From positions 62,001 through 126,000 of the forward strand of contig CAJTUI010000003.1 in the NCBI GenBank assembly GCA_910579705.1: DNA of 64,000 nucleotides, read 5' to 3'. The DNA is from an uncultured Christensenella sp. (lineage in GTDB: Bacteria > Bacillota > Clostridia > Christensenellales > Borkfalkiaceae). Made by a program: the position numbers and the translations under genes. The notes beneath the pieces are model-generated. The model was given only the letters and a program-made list of their open reading frames with translations, did no database searches and was not told the origin of the DNA. Position 1 is the stretch's first letter. Each line of letters begins with the position of its first letter. Positions 46,796 to 54,684 of the stretch are shown here, piece after piece.

Positions 46796-48219
46796 TTATT
46801 CTTCAACCTCACTTTATCTTTTACTTTCAAAACATCGGGCCTGTGTTCAAGCGAAAACAGGTTCGCCTTTACCATACTGTCGTACAAGTCGCTCTTGATA
46901 AGCGGTGCGAACGGAGCCAGCAGCGGAACGCCGTACGACTGCTCGGTGACGAGATAGCATATAAGAAACGCCGCAAACAGCACTATTCCGAACGGGCCGA
47001 GACTGCCCGCGATAATAAGGAAAATCCAGCGCAGGGTCGTGGTCGTTTCCACTAAGTCGGGCGTTGTGTAAAGACATATCGCCGAGAACGCTATAATGAT
47101 AATCGCGGGCGTGGATATGATACCCGCCTTGACTGCGGTGTCGCCAAGCACCAGCGCGCCCACTACCGACAGCGCAAGCCCGACGTATTTCGGCATTCGT
47201 ATGGACGCCTCGTTCAATACTTCAAGCACAAACAAAGTTAAAAACATTTCCACGCTGGGCGACAGCGGCAAGCCCGAAATGGAGCTTGAAATTTTCAAAA
47301 GCAACTGGAAGGGTATTAGCTGGTTTTTGAAAAGCTGTGCGGAAACGTAGAACGCGGGCAGAAACAGACCGATAAACAGCGCGGTCACGCGCAACAGTCT
47401 TATGACGGTGGCGCGGTAGGAATTGGAGTAATAATCCTCTCCCGTCTGTATATCCTCGGTAATCATATACGGAACGGTTATCGCAATCGGGGAGCCGTCC
47501 ACTATCAGCCCCACCCTGCCCTCGCAGATTTTCGCGCAGAAAATATCGGGCTTTTCCGAAGTGCCGTTGCGCTTGAAAAGCGAACGCGGCTTGCCCGAAA
47601 TGAACTGCGAAATATATGAAGAATCGGGAACTATATCTATCTCGCGCGCGGCGATTTCCTTTTCTATGCGCTCGGGCAGGCCTTCTGGACACACTCCGTC
47701 CAGATAAATCATAGCGACCGCCGTTTCGGACTTTTCGCCCGCTTTGAGCATAACGACTTTAAGCTTATCGCTTTTCAGTCTTTTCCTGACAAGACCGAGG
47801 TTTATCTTTATATCTTCTATAAATCCCTCGCGCGGACCCTTAATAGTTACCTGAGTGGGCGGCTCCGCCACCGACCTGCCGGGCGGGTTTTTGAGACCTA
47901 TTACAAAGAAATCCTTTTCGCCGTCTATGAAAAGCACGACGTTGCCGTCCGAAATTTCCTTTATCGCGTCCGGTATCTTCACGCAGTCCTTGACCTCGGG
48001 CGAGGCGAGAAATCTCTTCACCTCCTGCGCGGACGCGTCCTTTTCGACGTCGCGCAAGGGCTTGACGACCAGTTCGCCGAGAAGTTGCTTGTCCGCAAGT
48101 CCGTCAGCGTAAATGGCGGCGAACTTTTTCCCGCCGAGCGAGTCGAACTCGAAAACTATTATGTCCTGCGACGTCAAAACGTCCTTAACGCTTTTTATAT
48201 TCTTTTCCAAAGTAATCAT
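46792..48219 (-). CDS. Spore germination protein GerAA-like
   Basis: 475 residues from the ATG at MITLEKNIKSVKDVL, the usual start region of GerA family proteins. N-terminal soluble half with FEFDSLGGKKFAAIYADGLA and the ARE/IVPDSSYISQFISGKPRS and RVGLIVDGSPIAITVPYMI blocks, then about five membrane helices (LLRVTALFIGLFLPAFYVSA onward). GerAA forms an oligomeric ion channel opened by germinants. The frame continues upstream through the 60-bp tandem repeats to 48498, but that stretch is repeat DNA and has no counterpart in the family, so I exclude it. First gene of the gerAA-AB-AC operon. Confidence 0.9.
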   Translation of the reverse strand: MITLEKNIKSVKDVLTSQDIIVFEFDSLGGKKFAAIYADGLADKQLLGELVVKPLRDVEKDASAQEVKRFLASPEVKDCVKIPDAIKEISDGNVVLFIDGEKDFFVIGLKNPPGRSVAEPPTQVTIKGPREGFIEDIKINLGLVRKRLKSDKLKVVMLKAGEKSETAVAMIYLDGVCPEGLPERIEKEIAAREIDIVPDSSYISQFISGKPRSLFKRNGTSEKPDIFCAKICEGRVGLIVDGSPIAITVPYMITEDIQTGEDYYSNSYRATVIRLLRVTALFIGLFLPAFYVSAQLFKNQLIPFQLLLKISSSISGLPLSPSVEMFLTLFVLEVLNEASIRMPKYVGLALSVVGALVLGDTAVKAGIISTPAIIIIAFSAICLYTTPDLVETTTTLRWIFLIIAGSLGPFGIVLFAAFLICYLVTEQSYGVPLLAPFAPLIKSDLYDSMVKANLFSLEHRPDVLKVKDKVRLKNK

Positions 48220-48284
48220 AAAGATATTATCAGTAAAAACAAATTTATTATTACGCCGCCATTCTCGGAATTTTATATAATAAT

Positions 48285-48480
48285 TTACGTAAAACGCTTG
48301 CCGTACCGCCAGCGTTTTTCCCGTAGCAAGTTTTTTAAAAAAATTTTCATAAAACACTTGTCGCACCGCAAGTGTTTTCCTTTCAACAAGTTTTTTAAAA
48401 TTTTTTACGTAAAACACTTGTCGCACCGCAAGTGTTTTTCCCGTAGCAAGTTTTTTAAAATTTTTTACGTAAAACACTTG
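48285..48480. repeat. 60-bp tandem hairpin repeat, 3.3 copies
   Basis: Exact 60-bp period: the block AAAACRCTTG ends at 48300, 48360, 48420 and 48480. Each full unit contains an inverted repeat AAAACACTTG, TCGCACCG, CAAGTGTTTT, followed by a spacer and AGTTTTTTAAAA. The first copy reads AAAACGCTTG with AGCGTTTT, so both arms changed together. The final partial copy supplies the -35 TTG of the padR promoter. Because 60 is a multiple of three, both strands have long open frames across it. Confidence 0.9.
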
Positions 48481-48506
48481 ACAACATATACTATGCAATG
48501 TATAGT
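48478..48506 (+). promoter_or_regulatory. Promoter of the padR operon
   Basis: TTGACA (48478-48483), 17-nt spacer, TATAGT (48501-48506). Confidence 0.85.
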
Positions 48507-48508
48507 AT
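48488..48508. promoter_or_regulatory. PadR-type operator
   Basis: ATACTAT, seven bases, ATAGTAT: perfect 7-bp arms covering the spacer and -10, in the form expected for autorepression by a PadR regulator. Confidence 0.8.
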
Positions 48509-48528
48509 TAGACAAAGCGGAGTATTAT

Positions 48529-48840
48529 ATGGACAGTCAACTGAAAAAAGGCGTGCTTGAAGTGTGCGTACTGCACGCCATAAGTAAAAGCGAAAGCTAC
48601 GGCTACAAAATAATAAGCGACTTGCAGGGCATAATAGAAATGTCGGAAAGCACGCTGTATCCGATTTTGAAGAGATTGGAAACGGGCGGTTTTTTGGTGA
48701 CCCGCACGGCCGAGCACAACGGACGGTTGCGGCGATATTATAAAATTACGCCGCTTGGACTTAAAAAACTTGTTTCGGGAAGAAACGACTTACTGGAAAT
48801 AAACGTAATTTATAAAAAACTTTTTGGAGGAAAGTTATGA
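48529..48840 (+). CDS. PadR family transcriptional regulator
   Basis: 103 residues from the ATG with GCGGAG upstream. Standard PadR-s1 winged helix: KKGVLEVCVLHAISKSESYG, MSESTLYPILKRLETGGFLV, RRYYKITPLGLKKLVSGRND. It heads a PadR-HAAS-DUF4097 operon, a recurrent envelope-stress-like module in Bacillota, and probably represses it through the palindrome at its promoter. The longer frame from 48085 runs through gerAA and repeat DNA and is rejected. Confidence 0.93.
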   Translation: MDSQLKKGVLEVCVLHAISKSESYGYKIISDLQGIIEMSESTLYPILKRLETGGFLVTRTAEHNGRLRRYYKITPLGLKKLVSGRNDLLEINVIYKKLFGGKL

Positions 48841-49598
48841 CCTACAACGAATGGCGCGACGAGTTGAAGCAAAATCTTTTATGCGTAACCCCGCCCGAAA
48901 GGCAGCGCGTGCTCGATTACTACGCGGAAGCGTACGCCGACCGCCGCGAAGCGGGCTTTTCCGAGCGCGAAATTATAGAAGACTTCGGCGCGCCCTATGA
49001 CGCGGCGCAGAGAATATTATCCGAAAACAAAGCGGAGTTCCGCGAATTCCCCGACGGCGAAGACAAGACCCGCCGCGAGCGGCGCCGCGAAAACCGCGAA
49101 AGACGGCGCGACGGCGGCGCATATGCGCCCCCTCCCCCGCCCGACGCGGATTACAGGGCAGACGCTTATCCTCCGCCCCCGCCGAATGCGGGCTACCGCG
49201 CGAACGCATACCCTCCGCCTCCCCCTATGCAAAATCCGCCCGCAACGGACGACGGCCGCGGGGACTATTCCTGGGCGTTCGTTCTGCTATGCATAATCTT
49301 CGCAATACCACTGTTCGGTCTGATAATGACTATGGTCGGGATTACGATAGCCCTGTGCTGCGTTCCCTTCGGCGTTATCGCCGCGGGCGCGGCGGGCATA
49401 GGCGGCGGCGTGGGAATAATAATCGGCGGAAACACGGCGTACGGAGTTACCACCTTAGCCGGCGGGCTAATAGCTCTCGGCATAGGCATAATGCTCTGCC
49501 CCATATGTTTCAAACTCGTAAAACTAATGTGGAAACTGTTCAAAACGGTATTTACCAGACTTAAATACCTGTTCAGCGGAAAAAGGAGGCACGCATAA
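48837..49598 (+). CDS. HAAS/DUF1700 membrane protein
   Basis: 253 residues. N-terminal HAAS domain (EWRDELKQNLLCVTPPERQR, VLDYYAEAYADRREAGFSER, EIIEDFGAPYDAAQRIL), then an Arg-rich stretch and a proline-rich linker with two AYPPPPPNAGYRANAYPPPP-like repeats, then three or four membrane helices (WAFVLLCIIFAIPLFGLIMT onward, Gly-rich). HAAS domains are linked to PadR regulators and may signal membrane state to them. The start overlaps the padR stop (ATGA). Confidence 0.9.
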   Translation: MTYNEWRDELKQNLLCVTPPERQRVLDYYAEAYADRREAGFSEREIIEDFGAPYDAAQRILSENKAEFREFPDGEDKTRRERRRENRERRRDGGAYAPPPPPDADYRADAYPPPPPNAGYRANAYPPPPPMQNPPATDDGRGDYSWAFVLLCIIFAIPLFGLIMTMVGITIALCCVPFGVIAAGAAGIGGGVGIIIGGNTAYGVTTLAGGLIALGIGIMLCPICFKLVKLMWKLFKTVFTRLKYLFSGKRRHA

Positions 49599-50378
49599 AT
49601 GAAAGGTTATGTTAAGACGCTGATAGCGGGCGGCGTTATCGCCGCGATAGGCCTTGCCATTATGATTACCGCAATATGCGGCTACGGCGAGGACGCGAAA
49701 CACGCAAACTTCCAAACCGTAACTTATACCTCCAAGACCGTTCCGCCCTACCTCTCCGTGGACATAGGCGCGGGCTCCGTAAAAACCGAGTTTTACGACG
49801 GCGACAAAATAGTAATCGTATACCCCGACTCGGAAGTGCTTAAAACTTCCGTCTGCGAAGAGAGAGGCCTTCTGGAATTCAGGTCAAAGCCCAAATGGTT
49901 TATGTCCTGGGGCGTGCACGACGTTCCCCAGACCGTAGTTAAAATACCGAAAGACAGCGTGCTGAACGTAAACATCGACCTTGACGCTGGCAAGGCCGAA
50001 CTTGCGGGCGGTACCTACGGCGAAGTCGTTCTAGACGTGGACGCGGGATATTTATCCTGCGGCGACATCGAATGCAAGAGCCTGCGCGTAAATATGGACG
50101 CGGGAAAAGTTTCGGTAAAAAGAGTTAAATGCGAATTACTGTCCTGCGATCTGGACGCAGGCGATTTAAGTATAGGCACAGCCGACGTTGCCACCGCGAA
50201 TTTTGACGTGGACGCGGGCAGCGCGTACGTCACGTTCAAAGGCTCCAAGAAAGAATTTTCGATTTTCACGCGCGTAAGCGCGGGGCGCTGTAACGTAAGC
50301 CCGCAGACGGGTTCCACCTCTAAAAGAATAGACATAGACCTTTCTGCGGGTAAAATAAATCTAGACTTTATGCTCTGA
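49599..50378 (+). CDS. DUF4097-type beta-helix protein with membrane anchor
   Basis: 259 residues starting directly after the HAAS gene stop. One N-terminal membrane segment (about 8-28) and then an extracellular or surface beta-helical domain with repeated DxDAGxxxL rungs (NIDLDAGKAELAGGTYGEVV, LDVDAGYLSCGDIECKSLRV, NMDAGKVSV, CDLDAGDLSIG, FDVDAGSAYV, VSAGRCNV, DLSAGKINLDF). This is the putative adhesin family that accompanies HAAS proteins. Function is not established. Confidence 0.88.
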   Translation: MKGYVKTLIAGGVIAAIGLAIMITAICGYGEDAKHANFQTVTYTSKTVPPYLSVDIGAGSVKTEFYDGDKIVIVYPDSEVLKTSVCEERGLLEFRSKPKWFMSWGVHDVPQTVVKIPKDSVLNVNIDLDAGKAELAGGTYGEVVLDVDAGYLSCGDIECKSLRVNMDAGKVSVKRVKCELLSCDLDAGDLSIGTADVATANFDVDAGSAYVTFKGSKKEFSIFTRVSAGRCNVSPQTGSTSKRIDIDLSAGKINLDFML

Positions 50379-50405
50379 AAACAAATAACTACCTAGGAGA
50401 AAAAA

Positions 50406-50972
50406 ATGATTACCGCCGATTGGATTGCCGTTGGGGCGCTTGCGCTCTTCTGCGTGCTGGGTTTCGCCGTCGGGTTCGGCAGGGGCCTGAAATTTTTCAC
50501 AGCGGGCGTGTTCGGGTTTATAATATCGCTGTTCGTCTGCTACTGCATAGGCGGCGCGGTCTACAAAATCCCGTTCGTACAACAGCTTACGGCCAAACTC
50601 GCCGCCGCGCTTACGGGTAAAAACGGGTTCTGCGACTTCCTTTTGAAAATACGTTTCGAAATAATAGTCTACTACCTCTGCCTGTTTGTTGTCGTAACGA
50701 TAATAAGGGAAATTATCGTCGCCATATTAAAGCACGTATCCAAAAGCGAACGGCCCGTCGTATCGTTCATAAACAGAACGCTGGGCATCTTCCTCTTCGC
50801 CGCGTTCCTCGCTATGCTGACGCTGATAGTGTTCCACATAATCGAGCTGATAGGCGGTTCGGCAGAGCAGAACTTCTACGCGGTTTTGGAAAACAGCAAG
50901 CTGAGACTTGACGCGATTTACAGAAACAACCCGCTTATGGAAATTATCAAAGCGATAAGAAACGCCGTTTGA
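50406..50972 (+). CDS. CvpA-like membrane protein
   Basis: 188 residues, four membrane segments (VGALALFCVLGFAVGFGRGL, FFTAGVFGFIISLFVCYCIG, EIIVYYLCLFVVVTIIREII, RTLGIFLFAAFLAMLTLIVF), with a loop and helix arrangement like CvpA/colicin V production proteins. TAGGAGA lies before the ATG. Fourth gene of the padR operon. The promoter of ogg begins in its last codons. Confidence 0.75.
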   Translation: MITADWIAVGALALFCVLGFAVGFGRGLKFFTAGVFGFIISLFVCYCIGGAVYKIPFVQQLTAKLAAALTGKNGFCDFLLKIRFEIIVYYLCLFVVVTIIREIIVAILKHVSKSERPVVSFINRTLGIFLFAAFLAMLTLIVFHIIELIGGSAEQNFYAVLENSKLRLDAIYRNNPLMEIIKAIRNAV

Positions 50973-50997
50973 CAAACTATTCAAACAGTGATAAAAT
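50969..50997 (+). promoter_or_regulatory. Promoter of ogg
   Basis: TTGACA (50969-50974), 17-nt spacer, TAAAAT (50992-50997); the -35 includes the stop codon of the CvpA-like gene. Confidence 0.85.
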
Positions 50998-51024
50998 ACA
51001 GCCGTACAAAGGCTGTATTTTTTT
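50994..51024 (+). terminator. Terminator of the padR operon
   Basis: AAATACAGCC, loop GTACAAA, GGCTGTATTT, then TTTT. Its 5' arm overlaps the ogg -10. Confidence 0.85.
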
Positions 51025-51036
51025 ACGGAGTAACTA

Positions 51037-51858
51037 ATGAAATTCGATTTCGACGCTGAATATTTCAACCCGCAACACACGCTGGACTGCGGGCAGGTGT
51101 TTCGTTTCACGCCCTTTAAAGAAGGCTATAAAGTGCTGTCTGCGGACAAGGTCTGTTACGTGCATAACGACGGCGCGAAAACGGTTGTCGAAAGCGACAG
51201 CCCAGATTATTTTTATAACTATTTCGATTTGAACCGCGACTATTCCGAGATAGTAAAACGCGCCAAATCCTATAATATCCCGCTACTTACGCGCAGTGCG
51301 GAGCAATGCCGCGGCCTGAGAATGCTAAACCAGAACCGCGAGGAAATGATTTATTCGTTTATTATTTCCCAAAACAACAACATACCGCGCATAAAGGGCA
51401 TTATCGAAAGGGTGTGCGCCGCTCTCGGCGAGCGCAAGGAAAGCGAATTCGGCGAATACCGCGCCTTCCCCACTTCCGCCGCGCTGGCCGCGGCGGATAC
51501 GGAGTTTTACCGCGCGGCGGGCGCGGGTTACCGCGACGAGTATCTGAGCGCCGTTTCAAGAAGGATTGCCGCGGAAGGCATTTGCGGGCTTGAACGCCTG
51601 ACCGCCGCGCCGCTTAAAGCACAGCTTCTTACATACAAGGGCATAGGCCCGAAAGTCGCGGACTGCATAGCGCTGTTCGGGTTCGGCAAGACGGACAGCT
51701 TTCCCGTGGACACCTGGGTGGAAAAAATTTACAGGGAAGACTTCAAGGGCGGGCTGAAAGACAGAAAAAAGATAGCCGAATACTTCGTGGGAGAATTCGG
51801 CGAATATTCGGGTTTTATACAGCAGTATCTTTTTTACGGTAAACGCATAAACTTATAG
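51037..51858 (+). CDS. ogg: 8-oxoguanine DNA glycosylase/AP lyase, OGG1 type
   Basis: 273 residues. N-terminal OGG domain (FNPQHTLDCGQVFRFTPF) and HhH-GPD domain with ILxQN-type residues (MIYSFIISQNNNIPRIKGII). The hairpin KGIGPKVADCIALFGFGK carries the catalytic Lys206, and Asp225 follows in FPVDTWV, as in OGG1. It excises 8-oxoguanine from DNA opposite C and cleaves the strand. ACGGAG lies before the ATG. Confidence 0.94.
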   Translation: MKFDFDAEYFNPQHTLDCGQVFRFTPFKEGYKVLSADKVCYVHNDGAKTVVESDSPDYFYNYFDLNRDYSEIVKRAKSYNIPLLTRSAEQCRGLRMLNQNREEMIYSFIISQNNNIPRIKGIIERVCAALGERKESEFGEYRAFPTSAALAAADTEFYRAAGAGYRDEYLSAVSRRIAAEGICGLERLTAAPLKAQLLTYKGIGPKVADCIALFGFGKTDSFPVDTWVEKIYREDFKGGLKDRKKIAEYFVGEFGEYSGFIQQYLFYGKRINL

Positions 51859-51859
51859 A

Positions 51860-52537
51860 GTGCCTGATTATTTTTCACACGGCGTAGCCGCCGAGATTAT
51901 TTACGAAAAACTTGATATAAGCTATAAACGCAAGATTACCTCCAAGCCCCTTTACCTTCTGGGCGCGCAGGGCGGCGACGTATTTTTTGCGTACAGCATA
52001 AAGCCGACCAAATCAAACCTCGGCAGGTGTCTGCACAGGAAAAACGCGCTTTACCTGTTCGGCAAGCTTGCGCAGGGCAACCCCTCGTACGCGGCGGGCT
52101 TTGCAACGCACTACGCAATGGACTGCACGCTCCACCCCGCCATTTACGAATACGAGCACACAAAGCGTTCTCCGCTGGCGCACGGAAGTTTCGAAAACGA
52201 CCTCGGGCTGTATATAAGCAAAAAATATAAGGTGCGGCGAACGATACTGCCGCGCGAAAAAGTGCTGGAATGCACGGCCGCCGTCTACGACAGCATAAAG
52301 CCCGTAGAGCCGCTTATAACCATTACGGGCGTGGAAAGGTGCTTAAAACGCCACTTTTCGCTGACTAGGTTTATGTATCGCACAAAGCGGCTGGAATACA
52401 AGTGCGGATACGATTTTGCGGATATGCAGGACGACATAGACCGCGCACTCGCGCTCGGCGCGGAGGCGGTGAAATGCGTGCTTGACGGAAATATCGACCC
52501 GCAGGTGTTTGACAAAGAGTTTTTACAGAAAAAGTAA
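51860..52537 (+). CDS. Zinc-dependent phospholipase C-like protein
   Basis: 225 residues from a GTG one base after the ogg stop, so translation is probably coupled. The N-terminus MPDYFSHGVAAEIIYEKL and the LLGAQGGDVFFAY, GFATHYAMDCTLHPAIYEYE and HGSFENDLGL blocks match the zinc-dependent phospholipase C-like family, supplying His and Asp metal ligands. No signal peptide, so a cytoplasmic role on an unknown substrate is likely. ogg and this gene form a two-gene operon. Confidence 0.85.
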   Translation: MPDYFSHGVAAEIIYEKLDISYKRKITSKPLYLLGAQGGDVFFAYSIKPTKSNLGRCLHRKNALYLFGKLAQGNPSYAAGFATHYAMDCTLHPAIYEYEHTKRSPLAHGSFENDLGLYISKKYKVRRTILPREKVLECTAAVYDSIKPVEPLITITGVERCLKRHFSLTRFMYRTKRLEYKCGYDFADMQDDIDRALALGAEAVKCVLDGNIDPQVFDKEFLQKK

Positions 52538-52541
52538 CAAT

Positions 52542-52567
52542 AAGCGCGCGGCCGCGGCCGCGCGCTT
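52542..52567. terminator. Bidirectional terminator
   Basis: AAGCGCGCGGCC, GC, GGCCGCGCGCTT then TTT; perfect 12-bp arms between convergent genes. Confidence 0.9.
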
Positions 52568-52572
52568 TTTAT

Positions 52573-53367
52573 TTACAGGATTGTGTCGTAAATGCCTTTG
52601 GTTTGGAGCTGCTCGAAAAGTTCGTCCTCGGTAATTTCGTCAAGCATACCGTCCTGATAAAACTGGAATATCAGGTATCGGCCCGAATCGATATGCCGCA
52701 AAGCGTCCTTGTACGTGGACGAAGGGTTTAGAAGCACGTGCTTTATCTCCTTGCCGCGCTTGGGCTTTTTGGCGGCGTAGTTAATTCTGGTAAGCGGTTG
52801 CTCTTTTTCGAACGCGGAGCAAAACAGGAACGCCGCAAAAACGAGAAACGAGAAATTTTTAACCGCCAGAAAAAACGTGATAACGAACGCCGCAGACAGA
52901 AGTCCGCCCAGAACCCTTAAAATAATGCCAGCGACTTTGCGCGATAAAAACAGCGTCAGAAGACAGCGCGCCGCCCTGCCGCCGTCCAGCGGGTATGCGG
53001 GCAGGAGATTGATTGCAAGCATAACCGCGCTGGCCGAAAACACGGTGTCCGTGTACGCGTAGGTCTGGGGATAGAACCACCACAGCCCCGCCACGGCTAT
53101 ACATATCAGCGCGTTGACAAGCGGGCCGGACAGCGCAAGCTTTATTTCGTCCCTCGCGGAAATACCTTCCGTGTCGCAGTGCGCCGCCGCGCCGTACGGC
53201 ATAAGACTTATTTTTTTACAGGCGAAACCCAGCCGCGAGGCGCAAAAAATATGACCGCACTCGTGAAGGAGCGCGGTCAACGCGTATATTATAAATACGG
53301 GCAAGCCGCCGAAGATTGCCGTGGCAATCCCAAACGCTATAAACAGCGGGTGGAGAGTTATCTTCAC
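52573..53367 (-). CDS. spoIVFB: SpoIVFB-like intramembrane zinc metalloprotease
   Basis: 264 residues, M50 family. HECGH at 35-39 gives His35, Glu36 and His39, and NLLPAYPLDGGRAA around 130 gives the third ligand Asp. Six membrane segments and a C-terminal CBS-like region (KHVLLNPSSTYKDALRHIDS, YLIFQFYQDGMLDEITEDEL), as in SpoIVFB of B. subtilis, which cleaves pro-sigma-K in the mother cell. Start overlaps the spoIVFA stop (ATGA). Confidence 0.92.
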   Translation of the reverse strand: MKITLHPLFIAFGIATAIFGGLPVFIIYALTALLHECGHIFCASRLGFACKKISLMPYGAAAHCDTEGISARDEIKLALSGPLVNALICIAVAGLWWFYPQTYAYTDTVFSASAVMLAINLLPAYPLDGGRAARCLLTLFLSRKVAGIILRVLGGLLSAAFVITFFLAVKNFSFLVFAAFLFCSAFEKEQPLTRINYAAKKPKRGKEIKHVLLNPSSTYKDALRHIDSGRYLIFQFYQDGMLDEITEDELFEQLQTKGIYDTIL

Positions 53368-54122
53368 GATTTCCAGACGGGAACTTCACCTGTTATGTCA
53401 AGACAATTTAAAAGCGTGCCGTTGTCGTAGAGAGATACGCGGACTTCCGCCTTGCCGTCGCTGTACGCTACGGGAATGTTGGACACTACCGAAGTGCCTT
53501 CCGCGGAATAAACGTTCGTAAGACCCGTTATTACGCTTTTGAACGTGGACGTATGCGCGATTTCGAGCGTGTAAACGCCGTTGTCTTCGTTGATTTTGGC
53601 TACTTTACCCTTGCAGATGGGATAAACGCTGCCCTCTGCCGTGAAAGAAATTACGCCGCTGTCGGAAATATCAACTTCCGCCTCCGAGAACGCGCCGACT
53701 ACAGAGCCGAGCTCGAACTGGTTATACACGGGCTCTTCCGCCGTGGTCGAGGTAAACGAGCCAAGGAATGTGTTTATGACGGTATTGGGAAGGAACACGT
53801 TGGTGACGAAAATCGCAAGCGCGATAACCCCGACGAGTATCGCTTCCGTAAGCAGAATTTTACCCGCCCTGTCCCTGCCGCCGCCTATCGCCGCGGTTTT
53901 CATTTTCTTTTCGGGCTTGGGAGGGTCGGAAAGGTCCTCCGCAAATACGTACGCGCCCACGCGCTCGTTCACGCTTTCGACAACGCGTTCTTTAAGGTCT
54001 TCCTGCGGCTGCTCTTTAACCGCCTTTGCGCCCTTGCGTTTGAAAAGGCTTTTCTTTTTTACTACGTTTACCGTGCTGACGGGAATTTCAAGCATTTCGG
54101 CATAGTCAAGTTCTTCGTTCAT
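53364..54122 (-). CDS. spoIVFA: SpoIVFA-like membrane protein with degenerate LytM domain
   Basis: 252 residues. A charged cytoplasmic region of about 90 residues (NEELDYAEMLEIPVSTVNVV onward), one membrane helix near 98-116 (LTEAILVGVIALAIFVTNVF), then an external region ending in an M23/LytM-like beta domain (CKGKVAKINEDNGVYTLEIA, HTSTFKSVITGLTNVYSAEG). No HxH metal ligands remain, as in SpoIVFA, which regulates SpoIVFB rather than cutting peptidoglycan. GGAGGA precedes the ATG. Confidence 0.88.
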   Translation of the reverse strand: MNEELDYAEMLEIPVSTVNVVKKKSLFKRKGAKAVKEQPQEDLKERVVESVNERVGAYVFAEDLSDPPKPEKKMKTAAIGGGRDRAGKILLTEAILVGVIALAIFVTNVFLPNTVINTFLGSFTSTTAEEPVYNQFELGSVVGAFSEAEVDISDSGVISFTAEGSVYPICKGKVAKINEDNGVYTLEIAHTSTFKSVITGLTNVYSAEGTSVVSNIPVAYSDGKAEVRVSLYDNGTLLNCLDITGEVPVWKS

Positions 54123-54154
54123 ATCGTCCTCCGAATTTTTTTAAGGTATACTTA

Positions 54155-54162
54155 ACTGTATG
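54155..54162 (-). promoter_or_regulatory. Sigma-E-like -10 element of spoIVFAB
   Basis: Minus strand CATACAGT, an exact match to the CATACAnT -10 of mother-cell sigma-E promoters, 33 nt before the start codon. The -35 at the right distance (TTCTATC region) is weak. Confidence 0.45.
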
Positions 54163-54230
54163 CGCAAGCCTCGGGCGATAGAACAAAAATATTTTATTTT
54201 GCATATAATGGCAGGCGCACGCGGCGGAAA

Positions 54231-54497
54231 TCAGGTCAGAAAACATTCCGCGGCCAGAACCAGACCGATCTTGAACCCCTCTTTAAACATCATATTTGCG
54301 ACTTCTGCCTCAATATCGATTGACACGTCGAGAATTTCGTTTAAAGTTTCGGTTTGCGCCTCGTCCAGATTTTCAATTAACTTGTTTGATACGTCGACCA
54401 TTTTATTTATCGCCTTATGATACTCTTTGTTGCGCGCGTATGCGTCGTCTTTGTTATAGTCACCTTGATATAATTGTTCCAGAAAAGATTGTTTCAT
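54231..54497 (-). CDS. DUF6809-like small protein
   Basis: 88 residues: FLEQLYQGDYNKDD, EYHKAINKMVDVSNKLIENL, then a C-terminal FKEGFKIGLVLAAECFL. The LYxG start and the FxxGFxxG end match a small protein family common in Clostridia mobile regions. AT-rich compared with neighbours. AGGAGAAAC lies before the ATG. Divergent from an XRE regulator with operator sites between. Confidence 0.75.
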   Translation of the reverse strand: MKQSFLEQLYQGDYNKDDAYARNKEYHKAINKMVDVSNKLIENLDEAQTETLNEILDVSIDIEAEVANMMFKEGFKIGLVLAAECFLT

Positions 54498-54600
54498 TTG
54501 TTTCTCCTTTTTTTGTTTTTCGTATTATATAATACTTTTAAAATTTTTTGTTATCATATACAAATTTGTATTTTATTTTTTTTGCAAACCGATTTTAATA

Positions 54601-54630
54601 ATATTACCACACGCAAAACGTGTATGTCAA
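54601..54630 (-). promoter_or_regulatory. Promoter of the DUF6809-like gene with internal operator
   Basis: Minus strand TTGACA (54630-54625), 18-nt spacer, TAATAT (54606-54601). Operator copy 1, ACACGCAAAACGTGT (54609-54623), lies in the spacer. Confidence 0.7.
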
Positions 54631-54634
54631 GATT

Positions 54635-54664
54635 TTTACACTGTTTGCGTGTAAAATGTAGATA
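54635..54664 (+). promoter_or_regulatory. Promoter of the XRE gene with internal operator
   Basis: TTTACA (54635-54640), 18-nt spacer, TAGATA (54659-54664). Operator copy 2, ACACTGTTTGCGTGT (54638-54652), overlaps -35 and spacer; its reverse complement matches copy 1 at 13 of 15 positions. Confidence 0.65.
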
Positions 54665-54684
54665 ATTAATTTTAGGAATTTAAA

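Noticed and set aside
48285..48480. CRISPR array
   Set aside because: Units are contiguous with no variable spacers and are tandem hairpins.
48220..48498. N-terminal extension of GerAA made of 20-residue repeats
   Set aside because: It is translation of the tandem hairpin DNA, absent from the GerA family, and the ATG at 48219 matches the family start.
48085..48840. 251-codon form of the PadR regulator
   Set aside because: The extra 148 codons run through antisense gerAA and the 60-bp repeats; the ATG at 48529 has a ribosome binding site and gives a standard PadR length.
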